The position numbers and the translations under genes were made by a program. Shown here in pieces: positions 52,766 through 61,632 of a DNA stretch of 64,000 nt (position 1 is its first letter; every line of letters begins with the position of its first letter). The stretch comes from Flavobacterium aeripolare (GTDB lineage: Bacteria; Bacteroidota; Bacteroidia; Flavobacteriales; Flavobacteriaceae), in NCBI RefSeq assembly GCF_013294025.1, contig NZ_JABSNL010000014.1, positions 54,903 to 118,902 of the forward strand. Direction: 5' to 3'. The notes under the pieces are model-generated. The model saw only the letters and a program-made list of their open reading frames with translations. It was not told the DNA's origin and did no database searches.

Positions 52766-53377
52766 ATGGCTAAAATAAAAATAAAAAAAAATCCGGGGTC
52801 TACGGATATGACAGCGATGTGTGATGTCGCTTTCCTTTTGCTTACCTTCTTTGTAATGACTTCTACAGCTAAATTGCCTGAAGCATTGCCTGTTGATACT
52901 CCTGCTTCTACTGTTAAAATTAAATTACCAGAAACTGATTTCGCTACAATGACTGTAGGTAAAGGAATGGTTTTCTTTGACTTAAAAGGTAGAGAAGTTC
53001 GTAAAAAAGCTCTTGAGCTTATGGGTGAAAAGTATGGTGTTGAATTTACAGATGATGAAAAAACTAAATTTTCTCTAATGGATGGTTTTGGTGTTCCAAT
53101 TGCTAACCTAAAGGAAATTATCGCGATGAAATCTTCTGATAGAAACAAAGCTGGTCAAACTGGAATTCCAATGGATTCAACTGACAATCAATTAAAGGAA
53201 TGGATTTACAATTCTAGAATTGCGAATATTGAAGTTAATGACAAGGAATTGCAAATCGCTATTAAGGGAGATGCAAAAGAGGAGTATGACGAAATTCGTA
53301 AAGTGATGGATATCTGTCAAGAGCAAAAAATCAATAGCTTTAGCTTGATTACTGGCTTGAGAGGAGATGAATTTTAA
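52766..53377 (+). CDS. exbD: ExbD/TolR family protein 1
   Basis: 203 residues: short basic N-terminus, one membrane helix MTAMCDVAFLLLTFFVMTST with the conserved Asp for proton movement, then a periplasmic domain ending in a TolR-like segment (MDICQEQKINSFSLITGL). It is larger than the second copy and carries an extra central region. Forms the stator with ExbB. Confidence 0.9.
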   Translation: MAKIKIKKNPGSTDMTAMCDVAFLLLTFFVMTSTAKLPEALPVDTPASTVKIKLPETDFATMTVGKGMVFFDLKGREVRKKALELMGEKYGVEFTDDEKTKFSLMDGFGVPIANLKEIIAMKSSDRNKAGQTGIPMDSTDNQLKEWIYNSRIANIEVNDKELQIAIKGDAKEEYDEIRKVMDICQEQKINSFSLITGLRGDEF

Positions 53378-53397
53378 TTAAAAAAAAAGACACTAAA

Positions 53398-53943
53398 ATG
53401 GCTGAATTAAATACCGGCGACGGTGGAGGCGGAAAAGGTGGAAAAGTAAGGAGTAAAAAACAAAACTCAAAGGTAGATTTAACTGCCATGGTAGATTTGG
53501 CCTTCTTATTAATTACATTCTTTATGCTTACCACTACGTTGTCTAAGCCTCAAGCGATGAGTTTGGGTTTGCCAGATAAAGATCCTAAGGAAGATAGTAA
53601 AGACATGAAAGTTGATGAGAATCGTACAATGACTTTAATGTTAGGAAAAGATAATAAGCTTGTATATTATATGGGATTATTAGAAACTCCAATCGCTGGT
53701 CCTAAAGATATGGAGTATGGTAGAGATGGTATTCGTAAAGAGATACTTAAAAGAAAAGAGTCAGTATTAAGTTATACTGGTGATAAAGAAAAAGGTATGA
53801 TAGTAATTATCAAACCAAGTAAAAAATCAAGTTATAAAAACATGATTGATATTCTTGATGAGATGGTTATTTCTGATGTACCTACCTATACAATCGTTAA
53901 CGATTTTACGCCTGAGGAACAAAAATTGTTAGAGGGAAAATAA
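53398..53943 (+). CDS. exbD: ExbD/TolR family protein 2
   Basis: 181 residues with VDLTAMVDLAFLLITFFMLT, the same Asp-containing helix, and a TolR-like C-terminal domain (NMIDILDEMVISDVPTYTIV). Two exbD genes in tandem is the standard arrangement in Bacteroidota; the subunits may form a heteromeric stator. Confidence 0.9.
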   Translation: MAELNTGDGGGGKGGKVRSKKQNSKVDLTAMVDLAFLLITFFMLTTTLSKPQAMSLGLPDKDPKEDSKDMKVDENRTMTLMLGKDNKLVYYMGLLETPIAGPKDMEYGRDGIRKEILKRKESVLSYTGDKEKGMIVIIKPSKKSSYKNMIDILDEMVISDVPTYTIVNDFTPEEQKLLEGK

Positions 53944-53983
53944 GAGTAATCTTGTTTTCTTAATAACCTAATAATTAAGAAAA

Positions 53984-54784
53984 ATGAAATTAGATATATT
54001 AAAAAACCAATGGCTTGATATAGTTTTTGAGGGGCGTAATAAAAGTTACGGTGCTTATGAACTTAGAAAGACTAACAGAGGTACGACTATCAAGGCGCTT
54101 GTGTTGGGAGCTATAATTTTTTCTGTAGCATTAGCTGCACCGCTTATCGCAGATCTTTTACCTGAGTCTAAAACGGATGATGTAGTAAAAGATGTTAAAA
54201 TTACTGCTATCAAATTGCCGCCTAAGAAAGTTGAGCCGCCAAAGTTAAACACGCCACCACCGCCACCACCGCCACCAAAAGTGGATCAGGTGAAGTTTGT
54301 TAAGCCTGTTGTAGCTAAAGCTGCGGAGGTTACTGAAGAGCCACCAAAGATTGTAGAGATCAAAGAGAAAAAAATTGGTGCTGAAACAATTAAAGGGGAT
54401 CCAGATGCAATTTTAACTGTAGCTCCAGTAGGAAAAGGTCCAGCTCAAGTTGTTGAAGCAGATGATAACCAAATCTACAATACTGCAGGTATTGAGGTTA
54501 AACCAGAATTCCCTGGTGGTATGGCTAAATTCTACAAATTTGTAGGAGATAATTACCGCGCACCAGAGGAGGAAGGATTAAAAGGAAAAGTTTATGTAAC
54601 TTTTGTAGTTGAAAAAGATGGTTCATTAACAGATATCAAGGTATTAAGAGATATAGGTTATGGAACAGGAAAAGAAGCGATTAGAGTTCTAAACAAATGT
54701 CCAAGATGGAATCCTGGAGTACAAAATGGAAAGCCGGTAAGGGTTTTATATTCATTACCAATTACTATTCAAACTGCAGATTAA
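53984..54784 (+). CDS. tonB: TonB family energy transducer
   Basis: 266 residues: one membrane helix (IKALVLGAIIFSVALAAPLI, about 36-55), a Pro/Lys-rich periplasmic linker (PPPPPPP near 95) and a C-terminal TonB domain (YVTFVVEKDGSLTDIKVLRD, ALKGKVYV-type strand). Carries the proton-motive energy to outer-membrane transporters. The stop overlaps the next ATG. Confidence 0.92.
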   Translation: MKLDILKNQWLDIVFEGRNKSYGAYELRKTNRGTTIKALVLGAIIFSVALAAPLIADLLPESKTDDVVKDVKITAIKLPPKKVEPPKLNTPPPPPPPPKVDQVKFVKPVVAKAAEVTEEPPKIVEIKEKKIGAETIKGDPDAILTVAPVGKGPAQVVEADDNQIYNTAGIEVKPEFPGGMAKFYKFVGDNYRAPEEEGLKGKVYVTFVVEKDGSLTDIKVLRDIGYGTGKEAIRVLNKCPRWNPGVQNGKPVRVLYSLPITIQTAD

Positions 54785-55014
54785 TGTTGGATAATATCAT
54801 AAAAAATATTCAGAAGAAATCGCCTAAAGAGCGATTTCTTCTCGTTATAGGGATTTTGTTTTTTGTCTTTTATTTTATTTTAGGATTATTTATTATCTTT
54901 ATGAAGAAATTTCCTTTAGATATGCCTAGAATGTATAGGGTCGCTTTTGGAGTTTTATTAATCGTATATTCTTTTATTAGATTTGTACGAATTATTTATG
55001 CAAATAAAGATTAA
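54784..55014 (+). CDS. Small two-helix membrane protein (76 aa)
   Basis: ATG 54784 shares a base with the tonB stop. 76 residues with two hydrophobic segments (LVIGILFFVFYFILGLFIIF and VAFGVLLIVYSFIRFV) joined by a basic loop. No family recognised with certainty. Its translation is coupled to tonB and its neighbours suggest a role in the energy-transduction complex. Confidence 0.75.
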   Translation: MLDNIIKNIQKKSPKERFLLVIGILFFVFYFILGLFIIFMKKFPLDMPRMYRVAFGVLLIVYSFIRFVRIIYANKD

Positions 55015-55017
55015 TAG

Positions 55018-55947
55018 ATGAAAAATCGCTTTAAAATACCTGCTTTAATAGTAGTCGCTACAGTTGTCACTCTTTCCTTTAATTCATGTAAAGATGACAA
55101 AGTAAACAAAGAGACGATACTCAAAGGGACAGCAACGATATTAGTAGATGAATCTTTCAAACCAGTTATAGAGGATGAGATAACCATTTTTGAAAGTAAG
55201 TATGATGCTAAGATAAATATGATGGCAAAATCTGAAGGGGAGGTTATTCAAAGCTTTTTGAATGATACTTCAGCGATTGCTATCTTGTCACGTACGCTCA
55301 CTGAAAACGAAATAAATAATTTTAAGGCAAGAAAAATACTTCCTAAGATTACAAAGATTGGAAAAGATGCAATTGCTTTAATTGCTAACAAATCATCTAA
55401 TGATACTTTAGTAGCGCTACAAGATGTTATTTCATTTATGAACGGTAAGAAAGTGGAAAATATTAAAGGGTTAGTATTTGATAATCCTAATTCAAGCTCA
55501 GTTAGAATGATAAATGAACTGTCTGGTTTAAAGGAGTTACCGCAAGAAAATGTGTTCTCTTTTAAAACTACAGAAGAAGTCGTTAAGTTTGTAGCTGAAA
55601 ATGATGGAATGATTGGTGTTATAGGTATCAACTGGTTGTATCAGCCAACTGCTGCTGGTAAACAATTTGTTGAAAAAATAAAAGCAATTAGCGTAAAAGG
55701 ATTGAAAGGAGATGCTTATATTGCACCTACACAAAATAATATCGCCGAAGAAACTTACCCTTTGGCACGTGATTTGTATATTATCAACTGTCAAGGTTTC
55801 ACAGGACTTGGAATGGGCTTTGCATCATTCGTAGCTGGTGACATAGGACAAAGGATAATTTTGAAGTCAGGTTTGTACCCAGAACGTACACCAGGACGCA
55901 AACTTATATTTAAGAACAAATCCCAAAATGATAAAGAAAATGAATAA
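55018..55947 (+). CDS. PstS-like substrate-binding lipoprotein
   Basis: 309 residues with a lipobox-type NSC (Cys near 24) and the periplasmic phosphate-binding-protein look: ILVDESFKPVIEDE, NSSSVRMINELSG and GFTGLGMGFASFVAGDIGQ. There is no pstCAB next to it; instead it lies between tonB and a TPR gene, a conserved Bacteroidota arrangement. A transport role is uncertain, and it may support the TonB complex. Confidence 0.83.
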   Translation: MKNRFKIPALIVVATVVTLSFNSCKDDKVNKETILKGTATILVDESFKPVIEDEITIFESKYDAKINMMAKSEGEVIQSFLNDTSAIAILSRTLTENEINNFKARKILPKITKIGKDAIALIANKSSNDTLVALQDVISFMNGKKVENIKGLVFDNPNSSSVRMINELSGLKELPQENVFSFKTTEEVVKFVAENDGMIGVIGINWLYQPTAAGKQFVEKIKAISVKGLKGDAYIAPTQNNIAEETYPLARDLYIINCQGFTGLGMGFASFVAGDIGQRIILKSGLYPERTPGRKLIFKNKSQNDKENE

Positions 55948-55969
55948 CAGTAAATCAAATAAAGTTAAA

Positions 55970-57640
55970 ATGAACAAATTTAAAATTCTAGGAGTTGCTT
56001 TCTTAGCCGGAATGACGGCTAGTTATGCTCAAACTATTGACCAAGCTAAAAAAGAAATCGACGCCGAAAAATACCAAGATGCTAAGGTAACTTTGAAGTC
56101 AATTGTAAAATCAGATCCTTCTGAAGGAAAAGCTTTTTTCTTATTAGGAAATGTTTATTTATATCAAAATGTAAGTGACTCTGCAAAGATGAGCTACCAG
56201 TCAGGATTGACTGCTAAAAATGATGCGCATTTCAATAATATCGGTTTAGGTCAAATCGACTTAAATTCTGGAAATGTAGCGGCTGCTAAAACTAATTTTA
56301 GCGCTGCAATTAAAGAAATGAGAAGAAAAGATTTTGAAGAATATCAATATGTAGCTAGAGCTTATATGAATTCTACAAATCCTGATTTTAAAAGTGCATT
56401 AGCTACTTTAGAATTAGCGAAAGAGAAAAACGGTCAGGAGCCTCAAATTCTTTTAGCTTTTGGAGATGCTTACTATGGTGATAAAAACCAAAACCAAGCA
56501 TACTCTAATTATAGAAATGCTTTTCAAGCAGATAATAGTCTTATTAGAGCAAAAGTTCAATTAGGAGTATTGTTGAAAGGTGCAAAAGCGTATACTGAAG
56601 CGGTAGCTGCATACAACGAGGTATTGGCAACAAATCCTAATTATGGTCCACTTTACCGTGAGCTAGCTGAAACATATTACTTATGGGGATTAAATGTTCC
56701 TGGTAGACAAGATGAATATTTGAAAAAAGCGCTTGGATACTATGAGAAATACATGACTTTAACAGATTATTCATTGGCTTCTCGTATGCGTCATGCTGAT
56801 TTCTTGATTCTTGCTAAAGATTACAAAGCTTTAGAAGTTGAGGCTAATAAAATGAAAGAGTTAGATAAAGTTAATCCACGTATCTTACGTTACCTAGGGT
56901 ATGCTGCATACCAAAATGGTAATGTTGATGTAGCAATTAAATCTTTACAAGATTATACTGCTAATCCGGATAACAAGATTATCAATTTAGATTATATGTA
57001 TTTAGGTTTAGCTAAAATCAAAAAAGGTACTAACGCTGATGGAAGTGCTATTGATCCAACTGCATTTCAATCAGGTGTTGCTGACATTAAAAAAGCTGCT
57101 GATATTGAAATCTCAGTAACAAACGAATTAGGAGAAATAGGTAAGGATCTTTACGAAAAGAAACTTTATAAAGAAGCAGCTGCAATCTTAGAGATCGCTA
57201 CTTCTAATCCTAAAACAACTACTTTCTTGTATGATAATTATTATTTAGGTAATGCAATTTATTTTGATAACGCTGGTGCAGATGCTGTTAAAGATACAGT
57301 AGCATTGAAAAAAGCTGATATTGCTTATGGAAATGTAATTACAGCTTCTCCAGATACGCAAGATGTGTACTTGTCTCGTGCAAGAACAAATAGTTTATTA
57401 GGTGATGATAAAGCAATGATCATGTACTACCAACAGTATATTGATATTGTAACTAAAAAAGGTCCAGAAGAATTAGCTAAGCCAGCGGTAAAAGCTAAAT
57501 TGATCGAATGTTACAATACAATGGCTGCAGGATACGCTAACTTTGATAAACCTAAAGCTAAAGAGTTTTTCCAAAAAACATTAGCGCTTGACCCAACAAA
57601 CGGTTACGCTACACAATCTTTAGGGATTTTGAACAAATAA
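55970..57640 (+). CDS. TPR-repeat secreted protein
   Basis: About 556 residues from ATG 55970, whose product opens with the signal peptide MNKFKILGVAFLAGMTASYA; upstream in-frame ATGs at 55928 and 55940 would add a polar stretch before it. The body is built of TPR-like helical repeats (AKVTLKSIVKSDPSEGKAFF, LGNVYLYQNV, AVAAYNEVLATNPNYGPLYR). Acts in the periplasm or on the outer membrane, last gene of the ExbB/TonB unit; probably a scaffold. Confidence 0.87.
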   Translation: MNKFKILGVAFLAGMTASYAQTIDQAKKEIDAEKYQDAKVTLKSIVKSDPSEGKAFFLLGNVYLYQNVSDSAKMSYQSGLTAKNDAHFNNIGLGQIDLNSGNVAAAKTNFSAAIKEMRRKDFEEYQYVARAYMNSTNPDFKSALATLELAKEKNGQEPQILLAFGDAYYGDKNQNQAYSNYRNAFQADNSLIRAKVQLGVLLKGAKAYTEAVAAYNEVLATNPNYGPLYRELAETYYLWGLNVPGRQDEYLKKALGYYEKYMTLTDYSLASRMRHADFLILAKDYKALEVEANKMKELDKVNPRILRYLGYAAYQNGNVDVAIKSLQDYTANPDNKIINLDYMYLGLAKIKKGTNADGSAIDPTAFQSGVADIKKAADIEISVTNELGEIGKDLYEKKLYKEAAAILEIATSNPKTTTFLYDNYYLGNAIYFDNAGADAVKDTVALKKADIAYGNVITASPDTQDVYLSRARTNSLLGDDKAMIMYYQQYIDIVTKKGPEELAKPAVKAKLIECYNTMAAGYANFDKPKAKEFFQKTLALDPTNGYATQSLGILNK

Positions 57641-57658
57641 AAAATAGTAAATTACTTA

Positions 57659-57688
57659 AAACCCGATAGCGCTGCTATCGGGTTTTTT
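57659..57688 (+). terminator. Terminator of the TonB operon
   Basis: AAACCCGATAGC with GCTATCGGGTTT around GCT, then T residues. Confidence 0.92.
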
Positions 57689-57740
57689 GTTTTAACAGTA
57701 AGTCTGTTCGGGATTTTTATTCTCTCGATTTTTATTTAGT

Positions 57741-57748
57741 TATCTTTG
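57741..57748 (+). promoter_or_regulatory. -7 element of queE
   Basis: TATCTTTG, a perfect TAnnTTTG match, 17 bases before the queE ATG. No clear -33 element. Confidence 0.5.
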
Positions 57749-57765
57749 CACTTTAAATTGAAAAA

Positions 57766-58398
57766 ATGTTATCAAAAGAAATACAGTTAGAAGTTAATAA
57801 AGGGGCAATGTTGCCATTAATGGAAGAATTCTATACCATTCAAGGTGAGGGCTATCATACAGGTACGGCCGCTTACTTTATTAGAATAGGGGGATGCGAT
57901 GTTGGATGCCATTGGTGTGATGTAAAGGAGAGCTGGAATGCAGAATTACACCCGCCTACAGCATTAGATTTGATAGTTGCTAATGCGAGTAAGTATGCAG
58001 AAACGGTTGTTGTAACAGGCGGAGAGCCTTTGATGTGGGACATGACGTTGCTTACCAAAAAATTAAAAGAGAATAATAGAAAGGTTCATATTGAAACTTC
58101 TGGAGCATATGCCTTATCAGGAACATGGGACTGGATTTGCCTTTCACCTAAAAAAAATAAACTACCCACAGAGACCGTTTATGCGAGTGCGCACGAACTA
58201 AAAGTTATTATTCATAATAAACATGATTTTATTTTTGCTGAGGAGCAAGCTGCTTTAGTAAATTCTAATGCGATATTGTTTCTTCAACCTGAATGGAGTA
58301 AAAAAGAAGAGATGACTCCTTTAATTGTGGACTATGTTATGAATAATCCCAAGTGGAGAGTATCTCTACAAACGCATAAATATTTGAATATTCCATAG
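57766..58398 (+). CDS. queE: 7-carboxy-7-deazaguanine synthase
   Basis: Radical-SAM enzyme of queuosine synthesis. 210 residues with the EFYTIQGEGYHTG start and the radical-SAM cysteines in GGCDVGCHWCD (CxxxCxxC), then VVTGGEPLMW. Supplies the deazaguanine used by the queA pathway (queA at 39809). Confidence 0.96.
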   Translation: MLSKEIQLEVNKGAMLPLMEEFYTIQGEGYHTGTAAYFIRIGGCDVGCHWCDVKESWNAELHPPTALDLIVANASKYAETVVVTGGEPLMWDMTLLTKKLKENNRKVHIETSGAYALSGTWDWICLSPKKNKLPTETVYASAHELKVIIHNKHDFIFAEEQAALVNSNAILFLQPEWSKKEEMTPLIVDYVMNNPKWRVSLQTHKYLNIP

Positions 58399-58460
58399 GT
58401 AAAAACTTATAATTATATTGTATATTCGCTTAACTAAATCAAACTATAAATAAACTTATT

Positions 58461-58862
58461 ATGAAAAAAGTATTTTTAATGACCTTTGTGGTTTTTGCAA
58501 TTAATCTTGGTTTCGCACAATCTGCACCAACAAAAGCTCAGGTTATGAAATTGATTACCTTAAGTGGTAGTGATTTATCTATTAAAGTGGCTCAAGAACA
58601 AGTTCTTCAAATGATCCCTACTGCAAAGCAAGCAGATTTTATCAAAGAATTTGATGCTACGTTGCCAGCATTATATGATTCTATGGCTGATGTATACATT
58701 AACATGTACACTGAGAAAGATATCAATGATATGATAGCGTTTTATGAAAGTCCTGTAGGAAAAAAAATGAGCGGTAACATGGGAGTATTTACACAAAAAA
58801 TAATGTCAGTTTCTCAAACTTGGGGAGCTGGATTGCAGACATTAATGTCTAAATATATGTAA
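58461..58862 (+). CDS. DUF2059 family secreted protein (133 aa)
   Basis: Signal peptide MKKVFLMTFVVFAINLGFAQ followed by an all-helical domain with YINMYTEKDINDMIAFYESPVGKKM, the DUF2059 signature. Function unknown. Its own terminator follows. Confidence 0.87.
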   Translation: MKKVFLMTFVVFAINLGFAQSAPTKAQVMKLITLSGSDLSIKVAQEQVLQMIPTAKQADFIKEFDATLPALYDSMADVYINMYTEKDINDMIAFYESPVGKKMSGNMGVFTQKIMSVSQTWGAGLQTLMSKYM

Positions 58863-58885
58863 AATTAATAGTTACAATATAACTA

Positions 58886-58922
58886 AAAAAGCCAAGTAGA
58901 TATTTTCTACTTGGCTTTTTCA
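58886..58922. terminator. Terminator after the DUF2059 gene
   Basis: AAAAAGCCAAGTAGA with TCTACTTGGCTTTTT. Confidence 0.9.
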
Positions 58923-59010
58923 ATTTACTTACATGTAAACTATTCGGTGCTATTTATAGCTTAGTTTTGATTGATGTCTATTTCATTGATTTGTACATTA
59001 TAGATAAAAC

Positions 59011-59718
59011 TTAAATAGACAGCTTAGCTAAGTAATCATAATTTTCTCCTTCCGTTACTAGTTCGGATTTTAATCCATTGTCAAAAGCTGCATTTTGTAG
59101 TGTATTGTAGTCCAGATAAAGCCAGTCTAACGATTCTTCCGTTTCGCCTTTATATGAGATTTTAAAGCTAAGTTCACCATAGTATTCATTTTTAGAAGGT
59201 ATCCATTTACCACCGTCTTCATCTTCATCAAACATATATATTAGGTCAGAGCTATCGATAAGGATTTGTCCGTCGGGGTTTAGAAGTGATTTTAATTGCT
59301 GTAAGAATTGAGGTAGTTTCTTTAACTGTCCGCATATTCCAGTGCCATTCATCAGTAATAAGATAGTGTCAAATTTCTCATCTTTAATAGTCATGAAATC
59401 TTGTACTCGGGCTTTTTGGATGCCTCTTAAGGTGCATGCGGTAATAGCATTTGTCGAAATATCAACTGCGGTAACATCAAGTTTTGCTTCATTTTGTAAG
59501 TACAGGCTATGACTTCCTGCTCCACAACCTATATCGAGAACTTTTCCTCGTGCGAGACTAAGTGCTCTTTGCTCTATTTGTGGCATGTCGCTGTACTTTC
59601 GAAAAAGATAACTAACATCCATCTCGTCCTCTTCAGATATAGTTGTTTCTGTTAGTAGGTTTTCTGGTTGATTATTGGTTTGGTAATCGAGAATGGCTTT
59701 GCCAAAAAGGTCTTTCAT
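59011..59718 (-). CDS. Class I SAM-dependent methyltransferase
   Basis: 235 residues with the SAM-binding motif VLDIGCGAGSHSLYLQ, DVTAVDIS and ILIDSSDLIY, the order of class I methyltransferases. The acceptor is unknown. Divergent from the YkgJ-type gene. Confidence 0.87.
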   Translation of the reverse strand: MKDLFGKAILDYQTNNQPENLLTETTISEEDEMDVSYLFRKYSDMPQIEQRALSLARGKVLDIGCGAGSHSLYLQNEAKLDVTAVDISTNAITACTLRGIQKARVQDFMTIKDEKFDTILLLMNGTGICGQLKKLPQFLQQLKSLLNPDGQILIDSSDLIYMFDEDEDGGKWIPSKNEYYGELSFKISYKGETEESLDWLYLDYNTLQNAAFDNGLKSELVTEGENYDYLAKLSI

Positions 59719-59773
59719 AATTAGAGTGTCAAATTCAAAATAGATTATTCGTAGAACATAGTTTTAAATTAAG

Positions 59774-59781
59774 TAATTTTG
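59774..59781 (+). promoter_or_regulatory. -7 element of the cysteine cluster gene
   Basis: TAATTTTG matches TAnnTTTG. It contains the in-frame TTG at 59779, so translation must begin downstream, at TTG 59803. Confidence 0.55.
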
Positions 59782-59802
59782 CTCAAAACAAAAACACAAC
59801 AT

Positions 59803-60297
59803 TTGAAACCTTCATTGAACGAACTCGGAAAACTAGCCAAAGATACACATATCGAAAACAAAAAGTATTTTGACAAGCTTAAAAAGAAAACTCCTAAGAA
59901 TTTAGATTACGTTATGCAAGATATTCATGACGCCGAGTTTAAAAAAACTGATTGTTTAAAGTGTGCCAATTGCTGCAAAACAACAGGTCCACTATTTACA
60001 CTTGCAGATATTGAGCGTATATCTAAATATTTGCGTCAAAAACCACAGCAGTTTATTGAACAGCATTTACGCATTGATGAGGATAAGGATTATGTGTTGC
60101 AATCTGTACCTTGTACTTTTCTAGATCATGAAAATGAATGCATGATTTATGATGTTAGGCCTAAGGCTTGTCGCGAATTTCCACACACAGATAGAAAAAA
60201 GTTTCAGCAAATCACAGATCTTACCTTAATAAATGTTGCTATTTGTCCTGCTGCATTCAATATTGTTGAAGAGATGAAGAAAAAATTACCGTTATAG
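59803..60297 (+). CDS. YkgJ/UPF0153 cysteine cluster protein
   Basis: 164 residues from TTG 59803 (translated MKPSLNEL). A cluster CLKCANCCKTTGPLF and the later CTFLDHENECMIYDVRPKACREFP give the metal- or Fe-S-binding cysteines of this family. Function unknown; the fold is thought to bind zinc or iron. The gene ends two bases before the convergent NamZ-type gene. Confidence 0.83.
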   Translation: MKPSLNELGKLAKDTHIENKKYFDKLKKKTPKNLDYVMQDIHDAEFKKTDCLKCANCCKTTGPLFTLADIERISKYLRQKPQQFIEQHLRIDEDKDYVLQSVPCTFLDHENECMIYDVRPKACREFPHTDRKKFQQITDLTLINVAICPAAFNIVEEMKKKLPL

Positions 60298-60299
60298 TA

Positions 60300-61556
60300 T
60301 TACTTGTATAGTAGGTATTTTGCTCTCTTGATTTTAAAGTTTGTTAGTCCTTCTTGCCAGCTCAATCTTATTGATTCTTCTGAGGTATTGCTTTCAATTT
60401 GTTGTTGTAACTTTCTAGTTCCAGCTAATTTTGTGAAAAAGGAATTAAAGAATTTTGATTTATCTGAGGTTGTCCCGTATGCCTTGATAATCCATTTTAA
60501 TTCAATACGATTTACTTTGGCTACAGCCGATAAATCCTCACCGTAACATCTAATGCCGTTGTAAGTGGGATTTGTAGCGCCTAAGTTAGGTTCAGGTTTA
60601 AACTCAAAATTTGATTTGGGTAGATATGGAGAGCCATAAATTTGGAACTGTTTTTCTGTACCTCTGCCTACACTTACATTTGTTCCTTCAAATAAGCACA
60701 AACTTGCGTATAAATTAATTGATTGGTCGTTAGGTAGGTTGGGCGATGGTTTAACAGGTAAACTGTATGGCAGGTCTCTGCTGTAATTGGCACACTTGAT
60801 GACGGTTAGTTTGCACTGTATCGCATTTTTTAACCATTTTTCACCGTTGATCATTTGTGCATACTCACCTATTGTCATACCATGCAGTAGTGGTATAGGA
60901 TGCATTCCTACAAAACTGGTGTAGGTTTTTTCTAAAATGGGTCCGTCAATAATACCGCCATTTGGATTTGGTCGATCTAGTACAATAAGTTGGATGTTTT
61001 TTTCAGCACATGCTTCCATAATGTAATGTAGTGACGAAATATAAGTGTAGAATCTTGCGCCCACATCTTGCAAATCAAAAACCATCATGTCGATTCCTTC
61101 TAATTGCTCTGACTTTGGTTTTTTATTGTTTCCGTATAATGATATAATTGATAATCCTGTTTTAGCATCCTTTCCATCTATAATGTGTTCACCTGCATCT
61201 GCTGTTCCTCTAAAACCATGCTCAGGTGCAAAAATCAGTTTCAGTTTTATTTCTTTCGAAAGTAAAAAATCTACTATGTGTGTTTTATTGGATAAAATGC
61301 CTGATTGATTGGTTACGATACCCACATTTTTATTTTCAAGTAAAGGTAGATAATCATTGTAATTATCAGCCCCAGTTGCTATGCTTGCGATCTTGTTTTT
61401 GTGAACTGCTGTAGTGTCAGTAAAATCATTATTTGTTATTGAGAGGGTTGAATCAATAGATTTTGAAATTTTGGTAGGTTTGCTAAAACTAGAGCAGGCA
61501 ATAACAACTGCAAGTGGAGTAATCGCTAAGGCTATTTTTTTTAGTAGTAAATTCAT
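60300..61556 (-). CDS. DUF1343 / NamZ-type exo-beta-N-acetylmuramidase lipoprotein
   Basis: 418 residues with a lipoprotein signal (lipobox VVIACS, Cys21) and the DUF1343 pattern: NVGIVTNQSG, FAPEHGFRG, MMVFDLQDVGARFYTYI, LDRPNPNGG and GTNVSVGRGTE. The family has been shown to include N-acetylmuramic acid-releasing hydrolases (NamZ) that act on peptidoglycan fragments. Likely role: cell-wall recycling at the envelope. Confidence 0.87.
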   Translation of the reverse strand: MNLLLKKIALAITPLAVVIACSSFSKPTKISKSIDSTLSITNNDFTDTTAVHKNKIASIATGADNYNDYLPLLENKNVGIVTNQSGILSNKTHIVDFLLSKEIKLKLIFAPEHGFRGTADAGEHIIDGKDAKTGLSIISLYGNNKKPKSEQLEGIDMMVFDLQDVGARFYTYISSLHYIMEACAEKNIQLIVLDRPNPNGGIIDGPILEKTYTSFVGMHPIPLLHGMTIGEYAQMINGEKWLKNAIQCKLTVIKCANYSRDLPYSLPVKPSPNLPNDQSINLYASLCLFEGTNVSVGRGTEKQFQIYGSPYLPKSNFEFKPEPNLGATNPTYNGIRCYGEDLSAVAKVNRIELKWIIKAYGTTSDKSKFFNSFFTKLAGTRKLQQQIESNTSEESIRLSWQEGLTNFKIKRAKYLLYK

Positions 61557-61600
61557 TTTAGGTAGTGTAGAATAAGTTAGTGTAATTCGTGTTTTAGCTG

Positions 61601-61608
61601 TATTTTTG
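61601..61608 (+). promoter_or_regulatory. -7 element of the ABC permease gene
   Basis: TATTTTTG matches TAnnTTTG and contains the in-frame TTG at 61606, so the coding start is placed at TTG 61633. Confidence 0.5.
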
Positions 61609-61632
61609 AACCAAATTAGAAACGCAATTAAA

